In this document: positions 1 through 5,247 of the stretch, in pieces
Numbering within the stretch: the first letter of the stretch is position 1
Layout: each line of letters begins with the position of its first letter
Notes under the pieces: model-generated
The model's database searches: none
What the model saw: only the letters and a program-made list of their open reading frames with translations
What the model was told of the DNA's origin: nothing
Origin: an uncultured Bacteroidales bacterium
GTDB lineage: Bacteria > Bacteroidota > Bacteroidia > Bacteroidales > P3
Assembly: GCA_947174375.1 (NCBI GenBank)
Contig: CAMWIS010000111.1
Coordinates: 1 to 5,247, forward strand
DNA length: 5,247 nucleotides
Reading direction: 5' to 3'
Made by a program: the position numbers and the translations under genes

Positions 1-31
1 TAAAAGAAAAGCGGAGCAACCGCCCCGCTTT
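1..31 (-). terminator. Rho-independent terminator of glyA
   Basis: Read on the minus strand, AAAGCGGGGC, a four-base loop GGTT and GCTCCGCTTT form a 10-bp stem with one G·U pair (plus-strand arms 8-17 and 22-31). The T-rich tail TCTTTTA (plus 1-7) follows directly. It begins 24 bases after the glyA stop codon, where an intrinsic terminator is expected. On the plus strand the same hairpin is followed by CCCTTATT, a poor U-tract, so termination is probably mainly in the glyA direction. Confidence 0.85.
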
Positions 32-55
32 CCCTTATTGTCTGCGGTTGGACGA

Positions 56-1336
56 CTACCAAGCGTACAGGGGACGCGGCGACATCATCTCGTTGACGGT
101 CTTGCGTACCTTGGCCAGCACCTGTTCGTTTTCCACATCGGAGAGTACCTGGTCGATGAGGTCGACGATAACCGGCATATCGGCTTCTTTCAAACCACGC
201 GTCGTGACGGCCGGCGTACCCACGCGGATACCGGAGGTGGTGAACGGCGTGCGGCTGTCGAACGGCACCATGTTCTTGTTGATCGTGATGTCGGCCTTTA
301 CCAACGTGTTTTCGGCCACCTTACCCGTCAGTTCGGGGAACTTGGTGCGGAGGTCAATCAGCATCAGGTGGTTGTCGGTACCGCCGGAAATCACTTTGTA
401 GCCCTTGGCGATAAAGGCCTGGCACATGGCCTGCGCGTTGGCCTTGACCTGTTTAACGTAGGCGAGGTATTCGTCGCTGAGGCATTCGCCGAACGCCACG
501 GCCTTGGCCGCGATGACGTGTTCGAGCGGGCCGCCCTGAACGCCGGGGAACACCGCCGAATCCAACAGCTGCGACATCATCTTGATTTGGCCCTTGGGCG
601 TGGTCAAGCCCCAGGGGTTTTCGAAGTCCTTGCCCATCATGATGAGACCGCCGCGCGGGCCTCTCAGCGTCTTGTGCGTGGTGGTGGTCACGATGTGGCA
701 GTGCGGCAGCGGGTTGTTGAGCAAGCCGCGCGCGATGAGGCCGGAGGGGTGCGAGATGTCGGCCATGAGGATGGCGCCGATTTTGTCGGCGATTTCACGC
801 ATACGTTTCCAGTCCCAGTCGCGGGAGTAGGCGGAGGCGCCGCCGATGATGAGCTTCGGTTTTTCGCGCAGGGCCACTTCCTCCATCTTGTCGTAGTTGA
901 TGGTGCCGGTTTCTTCGTCCACCATGTAGGCTACCTGACGGTAGAGGATACCCGACGAGTTGACGGGCGAACCGTGCGAGAGGTGACCGCCGTGCGAGAG
1001 GTCGAGGCCCATGAACGTGTCGCCGGGCTTGAGGCAGGCGAGCAGTACGGCCATATTGGCCTGAGCGCCGGAGTGCGGCTGTACGTTGGCCCATTCGGCA
1101 CCGAAGAGTTTCTTGACGCGGTCGATGGCCAGCTGTTCGCTCTGGTCAACGATCTGGCAACCGCCGTAGTAACGCTTGCCGGGATAACCTTCGGCGTATT
1201 TGTTCGTCATGACCGAACCCATAGCCGCCATTACCTGATCCGAAACGAAGTTTTCGGAAGCGATCAGCTCCAGGCCGGACGTCTGACGCTTTCTTTCCTG
1301 TTCGATAAGATCGAAAATCTGCGTGTCTTTCTGCAT
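56..1336 (-). CDS. glyA: Serine hydroxymethyltransferase (SHMT), complete
   Basis: GlyA is the cytosolic PLP enzyme that converts serine and tetrahydrofolate to glycine and 5,10-methylene-THF. It is the main source of one-carbon units for purines, thymidylate and methionine. The 426-residue product is full length for bacterial SHMT. Visible family signatures are LIASEN (residues 24-29), YAEGYPGKRYYGG (47-59), PHSGAQAN (87-94), DLSHGGHLSHG (112-122) and ADISHPSGL (192-200, with the cofactor-facing Asp193 and His196). Further on are the PLP-lysine segment TTTTHKTLRGPRGG (217-230, Lys222), FPGVQGGP (263-270) and TSGIRVGTPA (367-376, whose Arg370 should bind the substrate carboxylate). The frame stays open to a TTG at 1387, but the ATG at 1336 gives the usual N-terminus MQKDTQIF, and the TTG would lie at the predicted transcription start. 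No Shine-Dalgarno sequence is present; the leader is A/T-rich (ACACTAAATATC before ATG), as is common in Bacteroidota. The gene is divergent from purL and appears monocistronic, given the terminator just downstream. Confidence 0.98.
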   Translation of the reverse strand: MQKDTQIFDLIEQERKRQTSGLELIASENFVSDQVMAAMGSVMTNKYAEGYPGKRYYGGCQIVDQSEQLAIDRVKKLFGAEWANVQPHSGAQANMAVLLACLKPGDTFMGLDLSHGGHLSHGSPVNSSGILYRQVAYMVDEETGTINYDKMEEVALREKPKLIIGGASAYSRDWDWKRMREIADKIGAILMADISHPSGLIARGLLNNPLPHCHIVTTTTHKTLRGPRGGLIMMGKDFENPWGLTTPKGQIKMMSQLLDSAVFPGVQGGPLEHVIAAKAVAFGECLSDEYLAYVKQVKANAQAMCQAFIAKGYKVISGGTDNHLMLIDLRTKFPELTGKVAENTLVKADITINKNMVPFDSRTPFTTSGIRVGTPAVTTRGLKEADMPVIVDLIDQVLSDVENEQVLAKVRKTVNEMMSPRPLYAW

Positions 1337-1367
1337 GATATTTAGTGTTTTATATGATTCTATCGCT

Positions 1368-1387
1368 TTACGGCCATCAAGCCGCAA
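1368..1387 (-). other. Hairpin at predicted 5' end of the glyA mRNA
   Basis: On the minus strand TTGCGGC, loop TTGATG and GCCGTAA can pair as a 7-bp stem with one G·U. It lies within a few bases of the start predicted from the -7 box and about 30 bases upstream of the glyA ATG. It could be a 5'-stabilising stem-loop, or chance. It is too small and simple to be a known riboswitch class. Confidence 0.3.
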
Positions 1388-1392
1388 TCATA

Positions 1393-1400
1393 CAAATGTA
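1393..1400 (-). promoter_or_regulatory. Candidate glyA promoter, Bacteroidetes -7 box
   Basis: On the minus strand the sequence is TACATTTG, an exact match to TAnnTTTG, the -7 element read by the Bacteroidetes primary sigma factor. It lies 56 bases upstream of the glyA ATG and predicts a start near 1385-1388 with a leader of about 50 nt. The stretch upstream is a run of Ts (plus-strand A-tract 1402-1409). No clear TTG/TTTG -33 element is found at the usual 19-21 bp spacing; TGGT (minus strand, 1421-1424) is only a weak fit. Confidence 0.6.
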
Positions 1401-1429
1401 CAAAAAAAATAAAATGCTGTACCATAGCG

Positions 1430-1486
1430 CCGCCCGTTTTTTTTATTGCCGTTTTTTTGCTAACTTTACACGCTTATAACGGGCGG
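1430..1486. repeat. 9-bp inverted repeat spanning the purL promoter
   Basis: CCGCCCGTT (1430-1438) and AACGGGCGG (1478-1486) are exact reverse complements separated by 39 bp. The purL -7 box lies between them. The right arm falls just after the predicted purL start, and the left arm about 40 bp upstream of that start and 45-50 bp upstream of the predicted glyA start. The arrangement could be a two-site operator. No known repressor consensus was recognised, so a regulatory role is inference. Confidence 0.35.
1461..1468 (+). promoter_or_regulatory. Candidate purL promoter, Bacteroidetes -7 box
   Basis: TAACTTTA matches TAnnTTTG at all but the last fixed base. It is preceded by the T-tracts 1437-1444 and 1452-1458. 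It predicts a transcription start near 1473-1477 and a purL leader of about 55 nt. A good -33 element is missing at normal spacing; the nearest TTG (1446-1448) is only 12 bp from the box. Position in the divergent gap and overall composition support it, but no start site is proven. Confidence 0.5.
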
Positions 1487-1499
1487 GTATGAATCCCGC
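1483..1499 (+). other. Short GC hairpin in the purL leader
   Basis: GCGGG (1483-1487), loop TATGAAT and CCCGC (1495-1499) form a perfect 5-bp stem about 8 nt into the predicted purL transcript and 30 nt upstream of the ATG. No T-tract follows, so it is not an intrinsic terminator or obvious attenuator. Its left arm overlaps the right arm of the 9-bp inverted repeat. Confidence 0.3.
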
Positions 1500-1529
1500 G
1501 TAACAACGCTAAATTCTAACAGTAAAGAT

Positions 1530-3779
1530 ATGACCGGTAAACAACTGCGCACCGACGAGAAGGTGACGCTAAAAACAGCGGAAGAACTGGGCCTGTTGCC
1601 CGAAGAGTTCGAACGGATCAAGACGATTCTGGGGCGGACGCCGAATTTTACGGAACTGAGCATTTACTCGGTGATGTGGTCGGAACACGCTTCGTACAAG
1701 AACTCCATCAAATGGCTGAAAACGTTGCCCAAGAAAGGCGAGCAGATGTTGGTGGCGCCGGGCGAGGAGAACGCCGGCATGGTGGACGTGGGCGACGGTT
1801 ACGCCTGCGTGTTCAAGATTGAATCGCACAACCACCCCTGCGCCGTGGAACCCTATCAGGGCGCGGCCACGGGCGTGGGCGGCATCAACCGCGATATCTT
1901 CACGATGGGCGCACGGCCTATCGCGCAGCTGAACTCCCTGCGTTTCGGCAACATCGACCTGCCCCACACGCGGCACCTGGTGCGGGGCGTGGTGAAAGGC
2001 ATCGGCGACTACGGCAACGCTTTCGGCGTGCCCGTGGTGGCCGGCGAGGTGGGCTTCGACGAATGCTATAACACGAACCCGCTCGTCAACGCGATGTCGG
2101 TGGGCATCATGCGCAAGGAGAATTTGGTTTCGGCCATCGCCAAGGGCAAGGGCAACCCCGTGTTCATCGTGGGTTCGGCCACGGGCAAGGACGGCATCCA
2201 CGGCGCCACCTTCGCCTCCGCCGACATTACCGAGAACTCGGCCGACGACATCCCGTCCATCCAGGTGGGCGACCCGTTCCAGGAAAAACTGTTGCTGGAG
2301 GCTTCGCTGGAAGTCATCGGCACGGGGGCCTTGGTGGGTATGCAGGACATGGGCGCGGCCGGCATCATCTGCTCCACGTCCGAAATGAGTGAAAAGGGCC
2401 ACAGCGGTATGCGCATCGACCTCGACAAGGTGCCGCTCCGCCAACAGAATATGGAGGCTTGGGAAATCCTGCTCTCCGAATCGCAGGAGCGTATGCTCGT
2501 GGTGGTCAAGAAAGGCCAGGAAGACAAGGTGAAGGCCGTATTCGACAAGTGGGACTTGCACTGCGCCCAAATCGGCGAAGTGATTGACGAAGACCGGTTG
2601 CTGTTCTACCGCGACGGCAAGCAGGTGGCCGACGTGCCCGCCTCCACGCTCGTTTTGGGCGGCGGCGCCCCGGTATATGACCGCAAATACAAGGAACCCA
2701 AATATTTCGCCAAGACCAAGCGCTTCGACATCCACACGGTGAAAGACCTCGAACTGGAGGAAATCCCCGAAGTGACGCGCTTCCTCGCCGCCCAGCCCAA
2801 CATCGCGTCCAAACGCTGGGTCTATGAACAGTACGACTCCATGGTGGGCACCAAGAACATGAGCACCAACACGCCCTCCGACGCGGCCATCGTCAACCTC
2901 AAATATACCGACCGCGCGTTGGCCATGACCGTGGACTGCAATTCGCGCTACGTGTTCTCCAACCCGCTCGTCGGCACGCAAATCGCGGTGAGCGAGGCGG
3001 CGCGCAACATCGTCTGCTCGGGCGGCTACCCGCTGGCCATCACCAACTGCCTCAACTTCGGCAACCCCTACAACCCGGAGGTGTATTGGCAGTTCGTGGG
3101 CGCCATCAAGGGCATGAGCCTGGCCTGCGAGAAGTTCGGCACGCCGGTGACGGGCGGCAACGTGAGCTTCTACAACCAGTACAGCAAGGGCGGCCAGGTG
3201 GAGGCCGTCTACCCCACGCCGTCCATCGGCATGGTGGGCTTGCTCGACAAAGACCACCGCATGGGCCTCGGCTTCGAGAAGAAGGGCGACGCCATCTACC
3301 TGCTGGGCCACGTCAAGGACGACATCGCCTCCTCCGAATACCTGTACCACTACCGCAACGTGAAATACTCGCCGGCGCCGTATTTCGACCTGGACGAGGA
3401 ATTCAAGCTGCATCAGGCCATCGCCGGCCTTATCAACGAGAAGCTCATCAACTCGGCGCACGACGTTTCGGACGGCGGGCTGATGGTGACGCTCCTGGAA
3501 TCGGCCATGGTCAACCGTCTGGGCTTCGAAATCCTGCTGGACGACAGCTTCCGCCGCGACGCCTATCTGTTCGGCGAAGGCCAGGGCCGCGTCGTGGTGT
3601 CGGTCGATAACCAGGTGGGCGGCGAATTCGAAGACTTTATGATGGAAAGCGGCGTGCCCATGGTCTATTTGGGTCATGTGACGGGCGGCAAAATCGTGGT
3701 GGAAGATATGCCGATGGGCAAAATCGACGACTACGCCGCGCTTTACGACACGGCCATCGAGAAGAAGATGGAGGAATAA
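1530..3779 (+). CDS. purL: Phosphoribosylformylglycinamidine synthase subunit PurL (small type), complete
   Basis: PurL (FGAM synthase) makes formylglycinamidine ribonucleotide from FGAR, ATP and ammonia, step four of de novo purine synthesis in the cytosol. At 749 residues it is the small Bacillus/Thermotoga type, which works with PurQ (glutaminase) and PurS. It lacks the N-terminal PurS-like and C-terminal glutaminase domains of the ~1300-residue enzyme. Two AIRS-like ATP-binding/C-terminal domain pairs are visible. The first half has SEHASYKNS (51-59, probable catalytic His53), ESHNHP (98-103), GAATGVGG (111-118), RDIFTMGARP (121-130), DGIHGATFAS (221-230), QDMGAAG (272-278) and SESQERML (316-323). 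The second half has SEAARNIVCSGG (488-499), GGNVSFYN (542-549), HDVSDGGL (644-651) and FGEGQGRVVVS (681-691). The usual Cys after SEH is Ala54. The ATG at 1530 gives a normal N-terminus and has an A/T-rich leader without Shine-Dalgarno sequence. No purS or purQ is visible nearby. The next gene follows almost directly, suggesting co-transcription. Confidence 0.97.
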   Translation: MTGKQLRTDEKVTLKTAEELGLLPEEFERIKTILGRTPNFTELSIYSVMWSEHASYKNSIKWLKTLPKKGEQMLVAPGEENAGMVDVGDGYACVFKIESHNHPCAVEPYQGAATGVGGINRDIFTMGARPIAQLNSLRFGNIDLPHTRHLVRGVVKGIGDYGNAFGVPVVAGEVGFDECYNTNPLVNAMSVGIMRKENLVSAIAKGKGNPVFIVGSATGKDGIHGATFASADITENSADDIPSIQVGDPFQEKLLLEASLEVIGTGALVGMQDMGAAGIICSTSEMSEKGHSGMRIDLDKVPLRQQNMEAWEILLSESQERMLVVVKKGQEDKVKAVFDKWDLHCAQIGEVIDEDRLLFYRDGKQVADVPASTLVLGGGAPVYDRKYKEPKYFAKTKRFDIHTVKDLELEEIPEVTRFLAAQPNIASKRWVYEQYDSMVGTKNMSTNTPSDAAIVNLKYTDRALAMTVDCNSRYVFSNPLVGTQIAVSEAARNIVCSGGYPLAITNCLNFGNPYNPEVYWQFVGAIKGMSLACEKFGTPVTGGNVSFYNQYSKGGQVEAVYPTPSIGMVGLLDKDHRMGLGFEKKGDAIYLLGHVKDDIASSEYLYHYRNVKYSPAPYFDLDEEFKLHQAIAGLINEKLINSAHDVSDGGLMVTLLESAMVNRLGFEILLDDSFRRDAYLFGEGQGRVVVSVDNQVGGEFEDFMMESGVPMVYLGHVTGGKIVVEDMPMGKIDDYAALYDTAIEKKMEE
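3770..3774 (+). promoter_or_regulatory. GGAGG Shine-Dalgarno-like site at the end of purL
   Basis: GGAGG lies in the last purL codons, 7 nt before a GTG at 3782 that is in frame with the porW-like gene. The spacing is ideal for a ribosome binding site, and the other two genes in the window have none. It bears on the choice of the downstream start. Because it also encodes the last PurL residues (Met-Glu-Glu) and Bacteroidota rarely depend on such sites, it may be coincidence. Confidence 0.3.
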
Positions 3780-3814
3780 ACGTGCCGGAGATTGTGCGAA
3801 AACGTATATACCGC

Positions 3815-5247
3815 ATGGCGGGACGGTGCCGGCTGAGCCTCTGCTTGGCCGGCCTGTTGTGCCTTGCGGCCTGTTCTACGAAAAAGAACAACTTTTTTAC
3901 GCGCAACTACCACAATCTCACTTCTTACTATAATGTCTATTGGAACGGCGTCGAAGCCTTGAAAGAGGTGGAGGACGTTGTCAAGGAACAGGTTACCGAG
4001 AACTATTACGACGTGTTGCCCGTGCTCAAGACCGTTACGGAGCGCGACACGAGCCTGATTGCGCCGCTTACCGACCGCGTGATTGAGAAGGCGATGCTGG
4101 CGGTCAAGAAACACTCGATCGTGGAACGGGGCGTGGAATACGTCAAGTTTATCGACGATGCCTATCTGCTTATGGCGCAGGGGCTTTTCTATCAACTCGA
4201 CTACTCGGGCGCGCGCATGGTGCTCAACATGGTGATGTCCGATTTCCCCAAGAACGCCGAACGGTATGACGCCATGCTGTGGTCGGCGCGGACGTATATA
4301 CAAGAGGAGGAATACGATATGGCCGTCGGCTTCCTCGCGCACGTGGCCGACCAGTCGGAAAAGGACTTGCGCAAGGACACGCGGGTGCTGTTGCCGCAAG
4401 TGCAGGCCGAATACTTTTTGTCCCAAGAGGAATACGACAAGGCCGAACCCTATCTGCAGGAGGCGCTGACCAAGCTCAAAGACCGCGACCAGCGGGCGCG
4501 TATCCTGTTCATCCTCGGTCAGATAGCGCAACGCAACGGGCAGAACGTGCAGGCCAACAACTATTACAAGGCCTGTTTGAAGCTGAACCCGCCCTTGGCC
4601 ATGTCGTTCAACGCGACGCTGAACCGCGCGCTGTGCTACGACCCGGAAAGCTTTTCGGCCGACGACATCATCAAGACGTTGCAACGGCTGTTGAAAGACC
4701 CGAAGAATTCCGCGTATTTCGGACGTATATACTATGTTTTGGGTGAAATCGCGTTTACCGACGGCGACGATGAGGCGGGCGTGGACTACATGAACCTGTC
4801 GCTGGACGCCAGCGCGAACGACCCGGAGCGGATGCTTTTGGCCGCCAAGAAATTAGCCGAATATTACTATGACAAGGGCGATTACATCGGCGCGGAACGT
4901 TATTACACGATGGCGGCGCAACACGTGGAAGAGGACGACGAAGCCTACTACACGATTACATCGCGCAGCAAATACCTGACCGAACTGGTTAAATACTACC
5001 GCGTGCTGGGTGCGGCTGACACGGTGCGGATGCTCTACGATATGAGCGAGGCCGAACGTTTGGCCTATGGCGAACAACAGGCGGCCGCCTATAAGGAACG
5101 GCAGACCGAGGCGCAGCGCAAAGCGGCGGCGGCCGCGGCGATGGCGGGTGCGGATGTCCCGGTGTCGGGGGCGGCGGCCTCGTGGTATTTCTACAACAGC
5201 CAGGCGCGTTCGGCGGGCTACAACGAGTTTGTACGCCGCTGGGGCCG
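3815..5247 (+). CDS. porW: PorW/SprE-family TPR lipoprotein, 3' truncated by the window edge
   Basis: The frame is open to the window end: 477 full codons plus two bases, with no stop. From the ATG, residues 1-20 form a lipoprotein signal peptide: Arg-containing n-region, hydrophobic LSLCLAGLLCLAA, lipobox LAAC with Cys20 as the lipidated residue, then STKKNN. Residues 26-50 contain RNYHNLTSYYNVYWNG, an opening typical of the family. Helical TPR-like pairs follow at about 112-145, 149-180, 190-222, 224-258, 300-330 and 338-370. An Ala/Gln-rich linker (about 420-455) leads to WYFYN and EFVRRWG, the conserved C-terminal hallmark of PorW (Porphyromonas) and SprE (Flavobacterium). Those are envelope lipoproteins needed for type IX secretion and gliding; the same role here is inferred from family. 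In-frame GTGs at 3782 and 3794 are alternative starts. The GTG at 3782 has GGAGG 7 nt upstream and would add a basic n-region (PEIVRKRIYR). The ATG was preferred because it alone gives a complete signal peptide and has an A/T-rich leader. With only 2-35 nt after purL and no terminator, it is probably co-transcribed with purL. Confidence 0.85.
   Translation, partial: MAGRCRLSLCLAGLLCLAACSTKKNNFFTRNYHNLTSYYNVYWNGVEALKEVEDVVKEQVTENYYDVLPVLKTVTERDTSLIAPLTDRVIEKAMLAVKKHSIVERGVEYVKFIDDAYLLMAQGLFYQLDYSGARMVLNMVMSDFPKNAERYDAMLWSARTYIQEEEYDMAVGFLAHVADQSEKDLRKDTRVLLPQVQAEYFLSQEEYDKAEPYLQEALTKLKDRDQRARILFILGQIAQRNGQNVQANNYYKACLKLNPPLAMSFNATLNRALCYDPESFSADDIIKTLQRLLKDPKNSAYFGRIYYVLGEIAFTDGDDEAGVDYMNLSLDASANDPERMLLAAKKLAEYYYDKGDYIGAERYYTMAAQHVEEDDEAYYTITSRSKYLTELVKYYRVLGAADTVRMLYDMSEAERLAYGEQQAAAYKERQTEAQRKAAAAAAMAGADVPVSGAAASWYFYNSQARSAGYNEFVRRWG
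4289..4732 (+). repeat. 13-bp direct repeat CGGACGTATATAC in the porW-like gene
   Basis: CGGACGTATATAC occurs exactly at 4289-4301 and 4720-4732, and its last ten bases (ACGTATATAC) occur again at 3802-3811. The core GTATATAC is a perfect 8-bp palindrome. The copies at 4289 and 4720 are read in different frames (Arg-Thr-Tyr-Ile versus Gly-Arg-Ile-Tyr), so protein repeats do not explain the identity. Function is unknown; it may be chance or codon-context preference. Confidence 0.4.

Noticed and set aside
38..1345. 435-codon open frame on the plus strand covering nearly all of glyA
   Set aside because: It is antisense to an unmistakable SHMT. The translation is rich in His, Val, Arg and Gly with no family motif, as expected of a shadow of a GC-rich gene.
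1337..1387. N-terminal extension of GlyA from the in-frame TTG at 1387
   Set aside because: The 17 extra residues (MRLDGRKAIESYKTLNI) do not resemble SHMT N-termini, TTG is a rare start, and it lies at the transcription start predicted from the -7 box.
1470..1529. Possible riboswitch in the purL leader
   Set aside because: The predicted leader is only about 55 nt and has one 5-bp stem with no multi-helix junction, so no known purine-type aptamer fits.
1466..1663. Small minus-strand frame (65 codons) reaching from the start of purL into the intergenic region
   Set aside because: It is mostly antisense to the conserved PurL N-terminus, has a Ser/Val-rich product without motif, and lacks its own promoter or ribosome binding site.
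1569..3677. 702-codon open frame on the minus strand covering most of purL
   Set aside because: It is antisense to a clear PurL. Its length comes from high third-position GC in purL suppressing antisense stops, and the His/Ala/Val-rich product resembles no known protein.
3743..4684. 313-codon open frame on the minus strand over the purL end and the porW-like gene
   Set aside because: The plus strand here has a lipobox, TPR-like helices and the PorW/SprE C-terminal motif. The minus frame has no recognisable domain and crosses the gene boundary.

Overview
The window looks like a chromosomal housekeeping segment from a GC-rich member of the Bacteroidota. Four things support this. The third gene belongs to the PorW/SprE family, which is restricted to that phylum. 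The one intergenic region carries Bacteroidetes-type -7 boxes (TAnnTTTG). The glyA and purL starts are preceded by A/T-rich sequence instead of Shine-Dalgarno motifs. The serine hydroxymethyltransferase has the 426-residue form and sequence style of Bacteroidales. The high third-position GC suggests a Rikenellaceae/Alistipes-like gut lineage, but that genus-level guess is inference only.

Layout: positions 1-31 hold the rho-independent terminator of glyA. Positions 56-1336 (minus strand) are a complete glyA. Positions 1337-1529 are a 193-bp AT-rich divergent promoter region with one candidate promoter per direction, a 9-bp inverted repeat around the purL -7 box, and a short hairpin near the predicted 5' end of each transcript. 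Positions 1530-3779 (plus strand) are a complete small-type purL. A PorW/SprE-type TPR lipoprotein gene starts 2-35 nt after the purL stop (depending on the start codon) and runs off the right edge. No stretch over 300 bases lacks a gene.

Functionally, glyA and purL share a logic. GlyA makes glycine and 5,10-methylene-tetrahydrofolate, both of which feed de novo purine synthesis, and PurL catalyses the fourth step of that pathway. Divergent transcription from one short region would allow joint control. The PorW-like lipoprotein has no obvious metabolic link and is probably co-transcribed with purL because of its position.

I found no mobile element, CRISPR array, RNA gene or clearly new system. 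The most unusual small-scale signals are the inverted repeat in the divergent promoter region and an exact 13-bp repeat in the porW-like gene that is read in two different frames. Long open frames antisense to all three genes are shadows caused by GC-rich codon usage.
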